Source of the DNA: JAOAPY01 sp041492185
Lineage (GTDB): Bacteria > Acidobacteriota > Blastocatellia > Pyrinomonadales > Pyrinomonadaceae
Assembly: GCA_041492185.1 (NCBI GenBank)
Contig: JBGPWL010000004.1
Coordinates: forward strand, 1-64,000
Reading direction: 5' to 3'
DNA: 64,000 nt
Made by a program: the position numbers and the translations under genes. Each line of letters begins with the position of its first letter. Positions within the stretch are counted from its first letter, which is position 1. Shown one piece after another: positions 42,708-51,793 of the stretch. The notes below the pieces were generated by a model that saw nothing but the letters and a program-made list of their open reading frames with translations, did not search any database and had not been told where the DNA came from.

Positions 42708-44057
42708 ATGGACGCTGATCGCAAAACGCAAGGCCTCTACAAATTCGCCGGCATCGACGACCTCGCCGAATTCTATCGTCTGCGCTACGCTTCGGGCGAG
42801 ATTCTCGACGCCGCCTATTTCGACGCGGTCAGTCGCTTCGACATTCGCTGGTCGCGCACGATGTGGATCTATGACAACGTGCGGCGCGGGTCGTCGGTCC
42901 TCGATATTGGGTGCGGCGCGGGCGTGCTCGGCTTGCTCAAACGCAAGGACGCAGCGTTGACGGGGGTTGATATATCAAGCGACTGTGCGGCGGTTGCTCG
43001 GAGCAATGGTTACGATGAAACTCATACCGCGGACCTAACGAATCTGCCTTTTGCCGATCACAGTTTTGATTATGTAGTGAGTCTAGATGTGATGGGCCAC
43101 GTCGAATTCGATCAGAAGGATGCAGTGCTCGGGGAGATCAAGCGAGTCTTAAGACCTGACGGCGTGACTTTGCATGGAGTTGAGTGCATGAACCGCGCGC
43201 AGCAAGAAGACTATGCGGAAATGAACGAAGAAGAGCTGCGACGCTTCGTGAGTGTTGATGGCCACGTGGGCATGGAAGACGAATCTTCAAACGCTGCGCG
43301 CTTTGGCCGCTGCTTCAAACATGTCCGCACCGAGCCGCGTTATTCGGTTTGCGTGCCCTGCGAAGAACTGATCAAGCTGGCGGATGATTATGGACTGCCG
43401 CGGTGCGACGCGGATCTGCTCGACTATCTGCGTGGGCTGTCCGCGGACGAGAGACGGGCCTTTAACATGGCGATGGGTTATGTCTTTGAGCAGATCTCGA
43501 AGCACGAGATCAAAATGCCGGCCAGCGGCTATCTGCTTGTAAAAGCATCGGACAAGCCGCTCGGAAGTTTCTATGACGAGCATCTCGATCGCAGCGATCT
43601 TTTTCCAGCCGTCGTTGAAATGAAAAACGGCGAAGCGATTTGCCTGGACAGATCATCCCGCGCCGGCTTCAACAGCGGTTGGTATCCGGCAGAGAATCTC
43701 CCACCGATTGCGCGCTGGATGGGACGCACCGGAAAGATTCGCTTTCACACGCGATCGCTTTCGCGCCTGCGCTTCGATCTAACCTGCCACATGTCCGGTC
43801 TGTCCCAACGGCCGCTCAGTTTGGAGTTTCTGCTGAACGGCGCAAGCGTCGGCGCGTTATCGCTGACTGAAAACGGTTGGACTAAAACGGAATTGGATTT
43901 GCGCGGCGTCGCACTTGAGCGATCTGAGGACGGCATCATTAACGCCGTATTTGAGATCCGCGCCGACCGAACCTGGCAACCGTGCGCGACGAATCCGGAA
44001 AGCAACGACGATCGTGAACTCTCGATTGCGGTTTGTAACGTCGAGATCTTCGCTTAG
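42708..44057 (+). CDS. SAM-dependent methyltransferase with C-terminal beta-rich module
   Basis: About 449 residues. The first 250 residues are a class I methyltransferase: VLDIGCGAGVLGLLKR (SAM loop), GVDIS and FDYVVSLDVMGHVEFD. The last ~130 residues (from NSGWYPAENLPPIARWMG) form a beta-sandwich with LEFLLNGASVGALSLTENGW, related to the ends of two membrane proteins in this locus. ATG 42708 is chosen; a TTG one codon upstream is also possible. Stop TAG overlaps the start of an inverted repeat. Confidence 0.88.
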   Translation: MDADRKTQGLYKFAGIDDLAEFYRLRYASGEILDAAYFDAVSRFDIRWSRTMWIYDNVRRGSSVLDIGCGAGVLGLLKRKDAALTGVDISSDCAAVARSNGYDETHTADLTNLPFADHSFDYVVSLDVMGHVEFDQKDAVLGEIKRVLRPDGVTLHGVECMNRAQQEDYAEMNEEELRRFVSVDGHVGMEDESSNAARFGRCFKHVRTEPRYSVCVPCEELIKLADDYGLPRCDADLLDYLRGLSADERRAFNMAMGYVFEQISKHEIKMPASGYLLVKASDKPLGSFYDEHLDRSDLFPAVVEMKNGEAICLDRSSRAGFNSGWYPAENLPPIARWMGRTGKIRFHTRSLSRLRFDLTCHMSGLSQRPLSLEFLLNGASVGALSLTENGWTKTELDLRGVALERSEDGIINAVFEIRADRTWQPCATNPESNDDRELSIAVCNVEIFA

Positions 44058-44150
44058 TCAGAACCGCCTGCGGTAGCGGGCGGTTGAACTTTGAAACTGA
44101 CTCTTCTCGATACCACAGGTCAACCGCCCGCTACCGCAGGCGGTTCTGAC
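44057..44150. repeat. Perfect 31-bp inverted repeat (GTCAGAACCGCC family, copy 2)
   Basis: Arms 44057-44087 and 44120-44150 are perfect inverted copies with the same sequence as the pair at 32932-33027. The element begins at the last base of one gene's stop codon and ends at the base before the other gene's stop, filling the whole gap between two convergent genes. Confidence 0.95.
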
Positions 44151-46394
44151 TCACTCAATTTCGATCCACTGAACGTTGAAGCCCAGCAAGCGCCAATCTT
44201 CGCCGACGCCAAGCGATCTGGGCGAGGTTGCATCGGGTAAAACAAAGAGCAGGACGTTCTTTCCTCGCATGACGCTCGGGGCAATGTCAATCGAATACAT
44301 TTGCGGCTCGGCATTGGTCAATCTCCAATTAGCGATCTCCTGATCATTCAACTTAACTATGACTCGCTGAGCGTCGAGTTTTCCCGGCGCCAGAAATGGT
44401 GCGCCAAAGATGCGCAAGGTGAATTTTTGTTTCTGATCTGTCTGCGGGGTTACTGAAAAGATCAGCGCCGCCTTTCCGCGATCCGTCCAATGCGAGAGAG
44501 TCTCGCGTCCACTCCAGCCGTACCACAAATACTTGTCTGCACCCTCGCTGCCGAAATCCACATGCGTTCCCCGTGGCCATGCAGGAAAGTCTTCCGGCTG
44601 TTCGGTCCCGTCGGCCTGGACGACGCCAAACGGGCCCGGCCCACGTTCGCGCAGGTCGACGATGTTGACGTTGCAGCGCGAAAGATCCAGCGGCGTCATG
44701 CTGAAGTGATATGGCAGCGTGACGGAATCCGGAGCGATGATGATATTGCGAAAGCCGCTGCTCCGAACATATTCACAGAAAGCCGGACCGCCTTTGTCAA
44801 ACGCGATTTTGAATTCACCAAAATGCGCCCATTGGGCTTCGGAGTTGCGTGCGAGATAGCCAGTAGCAATCGGCTGATGGTGAAACGTCTGCAACAACGC
44901 CGCGTAGCCGTCCCACTGCACCGGCGGCAAATTGAGCACCGGGCCGGCAACGATCGCGCTTAGTCCCCGCGGCGGCGTCAACGGTTTCCGTCGTTGCGTC
45001 GGCGAGTAGGCTTCCGCGATCGTCCAAACAAAGAGCAATGTCATCGCTAACCAGGCCCAACGCCGGCGCACGCGATTTGCGAAAACGTTTTCCAGCCATT
45101 CGACACCCCACGCCGCAACGATCATCAGGAAGAACAAACCCATCACCACAAAGCGCACTGGTGTACGCCCGGTATCGAACGGCGGAATCTTCATCAGGAC
45201 GGCGTAAGGCAGCGGCACGCCCGTATCAACGCCGAAGATTTTCAAAGTTGGCCCAAGGCTCAAAACGAAGAACAGCAAACCGCCGGCAAGGTTCAACCAC
45301 ACCAGGAATCTTTGTTTGCTTTTTACGAGTGCAATCACACCGAAGACCAGCAACGGAAACCCGACAAAAATCTCGAAACCGCCGATGCCCATAGTGACGC
45401 GTGAATCAAGCGAAACAAACGCTCGCCCATAGAGCGGCGTCGTCAGTGGTGCGCCGTACAGTTCCGCCTGATCTCGTTCCTGGCCGGGAATGAAGAATCC
45501 CGCCACGTTAGCAGAGTAATGCGATGGTTCGTCGTACGGCGGCTTTCTCACCTTGTCTTTGAAGAGGTTGATCAAAAACGGCGCGGCAATGAGCGTAAAG
45601 ACGATTCCTGACACGATCAATCGTGGCGACCCGACTGCTCGTAACTTCTGCAGCAGCGTTTGACGTCGGGAGGGGAACAGGCCGGCAATCAACCCAATGA
45701 AAAGCACCGCCATAAAAATATAAACGGAGAATTCCGTGAAGTAGATCGAACACGCGGCCAAAAGCGCGGCGACAATCAAGTTAGTCGAAGCGGGCTTCTT
45801 GTAAGCGCGTATCAGAAAGAGCGCAGTGAGCGGGATGAAGAAGCCTGCCAGGTGATTGATATGGATCACATGAAGCTTGTAGAAATCCGAGAAGGCGTAA
45901 GCCGTGGCCGGTATCAGCGCGGCCCAGCGCGTCAGGCCAAGCTCGCGCAGCGTCAAATAGCTGAACCACAGAATCAAAGTGAATGAAAGCAGGATGATGA
46001 TCTTGAAGGCATAGAACGGATACATCGGATCGTTACCCGAAAGCTTTTTGACGAGGAACGTAACGGGAAAGAATCCCGCAGCCAGAGTGTGGTGAGCCAG
46101 GTTGGCGCCAAGCGGATAGAAAAGCAGGTTCGTGCTAAAGGGACTGTGGCCGCTCGAGATTGCTTCGTTTGAGAACCAGATGTTCCAAATCATCTGGCCG
46201 CAATCCTGGCCTTTGATCCCGGTCGTGTAGAGCAGTGAATTCAACGGGAACACGTAGTTGTGGATCATCGCGAGCGCGAAGAGAAATGCGAGCAACAACG
46301 TTCCCGATTTGCTGTCCGCGAAGAGGATGAGGCGTTGCGCTAAGGCGGGGGCCACTCGCTTGTCTGACTCTTTTGATTTTGCGATCTTCATCAT
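44151..46394 (-). CDS. Large polytopic membrane protein with C-terminal beta-rich module (747 aa)
   Basis: The N-terminal 490 residues hold about a dozen hydrophobic helices. The N-terminal periplasmic loop has GIKGQDCGQMIWNIWFSN and the GHSPFSTNLLFYPLGANL motif, as seen in GT-C or polymer-related membrane proteins. The last ~125 residues (YLWYGWSGRETLSHWTDRG onward, ending LGVGEDWRLLGFNVQWIE) form a beta-sandwich shared with the 599-aa protein and one methyltransferase. It overlaps the upstream YfhO-like gene by ATGA, so the two should be translated together. Confidence 0.88.
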   Translation of the reverse strand: MMKIAKSKESDKRVAPALAQRLILFADSKSGTLLLAFLFALAMIHNYVFPLNSLLYTTGIKGQDCGQMIWNIWFSNEAISSGHSPFSTNLLFYPLGANLAHHTLAAGFFPVTFLVKKLSGNDPMYPFYAFKIIILLSFTLILWFSYLTLRELGLTRWAALIPATAYAFSDFYKLHVIHINHLAGFFIPLTALFLIRAYKKPASTNLIVAALLAACSIYFTEFSVYIFMAVLFIGLIAGLFPSRRQTLLQKLRAVGSPRLIVSGIVFTLIAAPFLINLFKDKVRKPPYDEPSHYSANVAGFFIPGQERDQAELYGAPLTTPLYGRAFVSLDSRVTMGIGGFEIFVGFPLLVFGVIALVKSKQRFLVWLNLAGGLLFFVLSLGPTLKIFGVDTGVPLPYAVLMKIPPFDTGRTPVRFVVMGLFFLMIVAAWGVEWLENVFANRVRRRWAWLAMTLLFVWTIAEAYSPTQRRKPLTPPRGLSAIVAGPVLNLPPVQWDGYAALLQTFHHQPIATGYLARNSEAQWAHFGEFKIAFDKGGPAFCEYVRSSGFRNIIIAPDSVTLPYHFSMTPLDLSRCNVNIVDLRERGPGPFGVVQADGTEQPEDFPAWPRGTHVDFGSEGADKYLWYGWSGRETLSHWTDRGKAALIFSVTPQTDQKQKFTLRIFGAPFLAPGKLDAQRVIVKLNDQEIANWRLTNAEPQMYSIDIAPSVMRGKNVLLFVLPDATSPRSLGVGEDWRLLGFNVQWIEIE

Positions 46395-49345
46395 GCAGCA
46401 CGCGATGCGCGACGCCTCTCGTAAAACGCGAGCGCGCCAATCAGCAGGATCGTAGAAACAGAGATTAGCGCTCCGTTGCGCGCAGCCGGCGCAGTGTACC
46501 GCATTTCGACCCGGTGCGATCCGGCGGGCAGGACAATTCCCCGCAGCAAAAAGTCTGTGGTATGAATCGGCGCTTTCGCTCCATCAATTGTGGCTATCCA
46601 TCCCGGATAATTGATCTCGCTCACCACGAGAACAGAAGCAGTCTCCGCCGCCGTTTCGATCACGAGTCGATTGTTTTCGTAAGCGACGATGCGCGCAGCA
46701 GCGCCGGGCGAGATCGGACCACCCGGCAACGCGGGCAAATTGCGCGGCTGAATTTCCAGCAGCGCGGTGCGACGCGGATCGAACGCTGCGCCCTCGCCGC
46801 GAATGCGACGCAGCGCCTCTTCGCCATCAAGACTCTCTGCCTCAGCAACCAACCAGGCGCGCGGCAACGCCTGCTTGTTGCGCAGCACCAGCGCGCTTTC
46901 CCGATCGTAAACCGGTGCCCACTTATTCAGATCGTAATGCGGCAGAGGCATCGAGAATTTGTTCGCGGAATCAAAAAGTGTGGCTCTGGAAACAATGAGA
47001 ATGACTCGGCTTGAGATATTTGTAATCTCAATGCGATCGACTTGCACGGGCGCGTCAAGCGGAACGCGAGCTATGAAACGATAAGCTGACTCGCCTGCCT
47101 CATTGATTGTGCTTTCAAAAACAGGAGCAAGTGAGTGGCGCACGATGGGCTTCACATCCGCGTGGTCGTGGGCCCACTCAGCCGTATCGACGCCAATGCG
47201 CAGTGTCTTCTCAAGCGTTTTGCCTTCCGAAGAAAACAAACGTACGCGGGCGACCGGCGTGCCATCTTGTTCTTCAGCAGAGTAAGCCGTCGCCGTGACC
47301 AAACAGAGTACGTCGGCTCTTGCGGCAGCGCCTTTCAAGTTTGCTGCTTCTCCCGGTTTCAAAGTCAGATCCAGATCGCGGGCTTTGAACTTTATTTCTT
47401 CCTTCTCGATTCGCGGCGCAGGCTCCGTGGCCAAATCGGAATACGAAACCAGGAAACGCGTGTTGAGCAAGTCCAGTACATGAGAGTTAGATTCCAAAAG
47501 CGATCTCTCCTCCTGATATCCCGGTCGCGGACGGAAGGCATCGAGATAAACATTCCCGAGCGCGCGACTATATCTTTCCAGAATTAGAGGCTCGTAGCCG
47601 CCGGTGTTTTGCAAGCCATGAATCACGGTCAGGTTCATGGGCTCGAGGCGCGGCTGAGAAACGTACTCCTCGATAAAAGGATAGACGCGCGTGTAAACAC
47701 GGTTCTGTTCGGGAGGATACTGTTGCAGCAGGCGTGTAGTCGGCGAGGCGACTGTAAAGCGTTCGGCGGGTTTGAGCGTGGGCCACCACCAGCGCGACAC
47801 CATAATCGCGGGTTCAAAAAAACAGGCAAGCGCGATGACTGCTAACAAAAGACCGGTGCGACTGCGAGCGCGAACAATTTTCCCAGCCTGCCAGAATGCA
47901 AACAGAGTTAGCAGCGAAAAGAATATCTTCCAGATCGCATAGCGGAGCGCGCCGTAGCTGGGAGGATAATAATAAATTTCCATAGCGCCGACGGGCACTC
48001 TCGCAACGTCCCTCAACCACAAAGCACCGAGCAAAAGACTAGAGATGATCGCTAAGCCCGCGAATAATAAGTGCCGTCGGCTGTTCTCGCTCAAAACTTT
48101 TCCATGCGCGCGCGTGGCGATGGCGCTCGCTGAGTCCCAACCGTACGCTGCCAGAACCGAGATGCCAAGCGTCAACTCGAAAGCATGTCGAGCGGCGCCG
48201 CGAAAGAGACTGAAGAATGGAAGATAGTAGAGCAGCCTGAATATCGGCGTGTGCTCGCCCATCATTAAGACAAATCCCGCAGCAGCCATTCCCAGCCAGA
48301 AGAAAGCCCGCCGGTCAGAGTCCGATCTTCTCATTGCGGCTACGATGGCGACGATCGCCAACAATAAAATGAGCGGCGCAACATAACCGGACGCCTCCAG
48401 ATGGTAATGGAGTGGCAGGAAAAATGCTTTGGCTGCATGGGCCGGCGTGGAAGAGCCAAACGCGAAAAGATCGTAACTCAAAACCTTGCGAATGCTCCGG
48501 CGCTGCGCCCGCAGAGTTTCCAAAATCTGAAAGGCTGAGACTCCCGCCGACAAAGTGATCGCGCAGAGTGTTACTGCCAGCGGCCGCCAACGAGGCCAGC
48601 GCCAAAACGATTTGCCATCGTCGCTCGTTTCGTTCACGCGGGCGGGCGGCAGCACTAATCCGGTGAAAACCGCATACGCGAGGGCGATTGCGCCGGTCAA
48701 CAGAAATCCCTGGCCTACACCGGTCAATACAGACATCGCGTACGCGCCGGTTGCGCCCAGCAGACAGCGAACAAAAGGACGGCGGCGCGCGCGTTCGATG
48801 GCAATGAGCATCAGCGGCAGCCACATCAATGCATTGGCGAGCAAACCGTTGTAGGTTACCGAGCTGATCAGAAAACCACCGTAGCTGAACGCCAGCGCTC
48901 CCAAAATAGAACCCAATCGCGATCGCTCGACCTCGCGCAGGTAGCAATAAATGAAAATTGGGAAAAGCAGAAAAGGAGTGAGGTCGTAAATCGTTTCGGC
49001 GAAACGCCCGGGCAGGAATGCGTAAAACCAGGTGAGCGGATAGCCAACGCCGATCTGGGCCATCGACAACAGCGGATACCCGGACATTATGTGCGGCGTC
49101 CACAACGGCAGTCGCCCGTGACTCAGTTCATTCCAGACCAGCGTTCTTAACGGATACGAATAGATGAAAGCATCGCTGGTGACGAAGAATCTTCCGTGGA
49201 ACAATGCGGGCTGAAAGAAGATCAGGAAAAAGAGAGTGAGTACTGCGATGGCCCCGAGATCGTAACGACGCGCGTTCCAGAAGTTGGAGCGCGCGCTTTG
49301 CCCGTCGCTTGAGGCCGCAAGAATATGATTGCCGCTGCCGCTCAT
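46391..49345 (-). CDS. YfhO-like large membrane protein (984 aa)
   Basis: About 12 transmembrane helices, with the YfhO-family N-terminus FHGRFFVTSDAFIYSYPLRT, the loop SGYPLLSMAQIGVGYPL, and LPFFSLFRGAARHAFELTLG in the middle. The C-terminal 400 residues are soluble and beta-rich and end in one helix before ERRRASRAA. YfhO-like proteins are GT-C-like and are linked to glycosylation of envelope polymers. It is the first gene of a coupled pair with the 747-aa protein. Confidence 0.9.
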   Translation of the reverse strand: MSGSGNHILAASSDGQSARSNFWNARRYDLGAIAVLTLFFLIFFQPALFHGRFFVTSDAFIYSYPLRTLVWNELSHGRLPLWTPHIMSGYPLLSMAQIGVGYPLTWFYAFLPGRFAETIYDLTPFLLFPIFIYCYLREVERSRLGSILGALAFSYGGFLISSVTYNGLLANALMWLPLMLIAIERARRRPFVRCLLGATGAYAMSVLTGVGQGFLLTGAIALAYAVFTGLVLPPARVNETSDDGKSFWRWPRWRPLAVTLCAITLSAGVSAFQILETLRAQRRSIRKVLSYDLFAFGSSTPAHAAKAFFLPLHYHLEASGYVAPLILLLAIVAIVAAMRRSDSDRRAFFWLGMAAAGFVLMMGEHTPIFRLLYYLPFFSLFRGAARHAFELTLGISVLAAYGWDSASAIATRAHGKVLSENSRRHLLFAGLAIISSLLLGALWLRDVARVPVGAMEIYYYPPSYGALRYAIWKIFFSLLTLFAFWQAGKIVRARSRTGLLLAVIALACFFEPAIMVSRWWWPTLKPAERFTVASPTTRLLQQYPPEQNRVYTRVYPFIEEYVSQPRLEPMNLTVIHGLQNTGGYEPLILERYSRALGNVYLDAFRPRPGYQEERSLLESNSHVLDLLNTRFLVSYSDLATEPAPRIEKEEIKFKARDLDLTLKPGEAANLKGAAARADVLCLVTATAYSAEEQDGTPVARVRLFSSEGKTLEKTLRIGVDTAEWAHDHADVKPIVRHSLAPVFESTINEAGESAYRFIARVPLDAPVQVDRIEITNISSRVILIVSRATLFDSANKFSMPLPHYDLNKWAPVYDRESALVLRNKQALPRAWLVAEAESLDGEEALRRIRGEGAAFDPRRTALLEIQPRNLPALPGGPISPGAAARIVAYENNRLVIETAAETASVLVVSEINYPGWIATIDGAKAPIHTTDFLLRGIVLPAGSHRVEMRYTAPAARNGALISVSTILLIGALAFYERRRASRAA

Positions 49346-49365
49346 CGAATGTTGAGAAATACTCT

Positions 49366-49486
49366 CTCATTCACACCGTGGCTTTAGCCCGGTGGGATCA
49401 GCGAGAGAGTGTCAGGGAAACCGTTTAAACGGTTTCGGTACGCTCATGGTGAATGATCACCGGGCTAAAGCCGCGGTGTGAATGAG
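49366..49486. repeat. Inverted repeat with internal 20-bp palindrome (MITE-like)
   Basis: Arms 49366-49394 and 49458-49486 (29 nt, one mismatch; core CACACCGTGGCTTTAGCCCGG). Between them, 49417-49436 (GAAACCGTTTAAACGGTTTC) is a perfect palindrome. Lies between the YfhO-like gene and a methyltransferase gene, both on the minus strand. Confidence 0.9.
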
Positions 49487-49578
49487 AACTCCGTTGTCCT
49501 GGCGCACCGTTAACATCCCCTTCCGCCTTGATCAGCGATTCCTACAAACACAATGCTCTACGGGGTCGTCGCCGGAGC

Positions 49579-50796
49579 TCAAACGGCTGCCAGGATCTGC
49601 GCGGTGACGCGCACCACTTCTGAACCGTTGATCGCAAACCAGCAGACGTCGTTGCTAACCAGATCGAATTCCAGGATGTGCTGGCCACGCGGAAGACCGG
49701 GCATGACAACTTCAACTTCGACCGTTTCGCCGGGAAGAACATCGCGACCTTCGCCGGCGGTGAGCGGTTCCCAGTGATAACTCTCGCGAAACATCGAGCC
49801 ATCCGCGCGGCGAACGTGACAACCAAGCAACACCGCGCCCAATCCCGCGCTACGCGATAACCACTTTGAGGAGCTGTTGTTTGTAATGGTCGCATGGAGC
49901 TTTATGGTTTCGCCTTCCGCGACTTTAACTTCAGCGGGCGAGACATTGACTAATGCAGTCAATCCCGACCGATAGCGACTATCTCTGACTCTCGTCTGGT
50001 CCTTGTAGAGAAAAAAATTGCGCTGATGGCGTATGAATCCCAGCGTTGCGTCTAAGTATCGCGCACTTGTTTCGCCACCACTGAGTAAGTCTTCAAACTC
50101 CACCGCGTCAACGAGGAACGGGGCGAGATTGAATACCGCGAGTTTGAGATCAGTGAACCCGGCTCTCTGCCCTTCCTGCCAAATTCGTTGAATGTCGATA
50201 TCGTTTTCGACAATGCCGTGCGTTCTCATTTCATACTGAGACTGCGCAGTCTTTGAATGCTCCGGGCCGGGCTCGGCAAAGCCCGCGATCCCGCCGGGAG
50301 CAAGAACTCGACCCAACTCGGAAAGCACTTCCGTTGGATTTGGCACGTGATGGAACGAGTCCAGACAAATGATGCGATCAACGCTGCCGTCAGGCAGATC
50401 AATTCGACGGCCATCAAATAAGAGAAACTTTGGCTGCGGCTGATCGCCTGCTACTGGGTAGCGCGCATAAAGCTCCTGTCCAATACGCAGCGCCGTCGCC
50501 GAGACGTCGCAAGCAATAACACGGCAGCCAAGCTGCGTTAGTATGCGGGACGCCCAACACGTTCCGGCGCCAAACTCGAGCACGGTCAGACCCGGACAGA
50601 GTTCGAGTCCTTGCAGCACGACCGCGAAGTTGATTAGCAACTGCGGCGACTCGTCAAAGCTACCGAAGGGTTTCGAGAGATGATGATTCCAATCGCTTAA
50701 GCGCGCGAAGTATTCTTCGGCCAGACGGCAGTGTTCTTCCAAAGACCTGCCGGCGATCAGGCTCTGGACGTCGATGAGTTTCTCTTCTTTGGCCAT
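49579..50796 (-). CDS. SAM-dependent methyltransferase with C-terminal glycan-binding-like domain (405 aa)
   Basis: Class I methyltransferase core: LTVLEFGAGTCWASRILTQL (SAM loop), IACDVS and ICLDSFHHVPNPTEVLSELG. The C-terminal 130 residues (from SPAEVKVAEGETIKLHATIT) form a beta-sandwich with KWLSRSAGLGAVLLGCHV, VLPGETVEVEVVMPGLPRGQ and FDLVSNDVCWFAI, a pattern common in proteins of polysaccharide loci. The ATG directly follows the stop of the UbiA-family gene (TAG-ATG). Confidence 0.9.
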   Translation of the reverse strand: MAKEEKLIDVQSLIAGRSLEEHCRLAEEYFARLSDWNHHLSKPFGSFDESPQLLINFAVVLQGLELCPGLTVLEFGAGTCWASRILTQLGCRVIACDVSATALRIGQELYARYPVAGDQPQPKFLLFDGRRIDLPDGSVDRIICLDSFHHVPNPTEVLSELGRVLAPGGIAGFAEPGPEHSKTAQSQYEMRTHGIVENDIDIQRIWQEGQRAGFTDLKLAVFNLAPFLVDAVEFEDLLSGGETSARYLDATLGFIRHQRNFFLYKDQTRVRDSRYRSGLTALVNVSPAEVKVAEGETIKLHATITNNSSSKWLSRSAGLGAVLLGCHVRRADGSMFRESYHWEPLTAGEGRDVLPGETVEVEVVMPGLPRGQHILEFDLVSNDVCWFAINGSEVVRVTAQILAAV

Positions 50797-51684
50797 CTAA
50801 CCAACTCGATGTCGAGAAATCAGCCACAGCGTCACTAGTAACCAGCCGCCGATGGCCGCCAGCAGGTGAGGATCGCGGAAGATCTGCAAAGCCGGATCGC
50901 TGCCGGCGTTCTGCTGGTGCAGCGAGTAGATGTAGCGAAAGATGCCATAGATTACAAACGGCACGGTGTAGATAAGCCGCTCTGTGTGATGCGCCTGAAT
51001 CGTCGCCGGGCTCATCGTGTAGAGACTGTAAGTGAGAATCACGCAGGTCGCCGTCACGACAATCATCTTATCCAACAGCACGGCTTGATAATGACCTAAT
51101 ACCTTTCGGTGCGTTGGACCATCATCAGTCAACGCATAAAGCTCGGCGCGCCGCTTCGCAAAACCCAGAAACAGCGCCATCATCAAACCGCAAAGCAGCA
51201 ACCACTCAGAAGGCGGTATGCCGACTCCCACTGTTCCAGCCAGAATGCGCAGCATGAATCCCGACGCGATAATGAAGACATCGAGAATGACAACGTGTTT
51301 GAGTCCGAGCGAATAGGCAACGTTGATCAGCGCGTAGATGGAAATGATCGTCAATACCTTCGGGGAAACAAATAGCGCCAGCACGACAGCGCCAATCCAC
51401 AGGACGGCAAGCAGCGAAACGGCGCTCGCGTTGGAGACTACGCCAGAGGCGAGTGGTCTGAGTTGCTTCTTTGGATGTTGTAGGTCGGTGGCACGATCCA
51501 GCAGGTCATTGATAATGTAGACGCCGCTGGCCGTCAGCGAGAATGCTACCGCGGCGAGTAGCACCTTCTGCGCCAGCAGCGGTTGGCGCCAGGCGTTCGC
51601 GAACAAGATGCCCGTGAACACAAACGAACTCTTGACCCACTGGCGCGGGCGCATCAAGCGCACTAGATTGGTTAGTTGATTCAT
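50797..51684 (-). CDS. UbiA-family polyprenyl-phosphate phosphoribosyltransferase (DPPR-synthase-like)
   Basis: 295 residues, about nine helices. The prenyl-diphosphate motif INDLLDRATD (Asn59, Asp60, Asp63) and the second acidic motif HVVILDVFIIASGFMLR are as in the decaprenyl-phosphate phosphoribosyltransferase branch (first step of decaprenyl-phosphoryl ribose and arabinose). In mycobacteria this feeds arabinan synthesis. A DprE1-like oxidase is the next gene upstream. A DprE2-like reductase was not seen in this window. Confidence 0.9.
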   Translation of the reverse strand: MNQLTNLVRLMRPRQWVKSSFVFTGILFANAWRQPLLAQKVLLAAVAFSLTASGVYIINDLLDRATDLQHPKKQLRPLASGVVSNASAVSLLAVLWIGAVVLALFVSPKVLTIISIYALINVAYSLGLKHVVILDVFIIASGFMLRILAGTVGVGIPPSEWLLLCGLMMALFLGFAKRRAELYALTDDGPTHRKVLGHYQAVLLDKMIVVTATCVILTYSLYTMSPATIQAHHTERLIYTVPFVIYGIFRYIYSLHQQNAGSDPALQIFRDPHLLAAIGGWLLVTLWLISRHRVG

Positions 51685-51728
51685 TTAAGGTGCCGTAGAG
51701 AAAACATTCGAGCGAGAGTACAGGTGCA

Positions 51729-51785
51729 TAGAGTTCAACCTTCAGGTTGTCGCTGGCCAAGAGACAAGCTGAAGCTTGAACTCTA
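51729..51785. repeat. Inverted repeat with compensated arms
   Basis: Arms 51729-51751 and 51763-51785 (23 nt; TAGAGTTCAACC-type). Each arm contains its own small hairpin: CAACC-TTCA-GGTTG on the left and CAAGC-TGAA-GCTTG on the right, with a compensated base pair. Lies between the UbiA-family and DprE1-like genes. Confidence 0.88.
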
Positions 51786-51793
51786 AACGCCTG

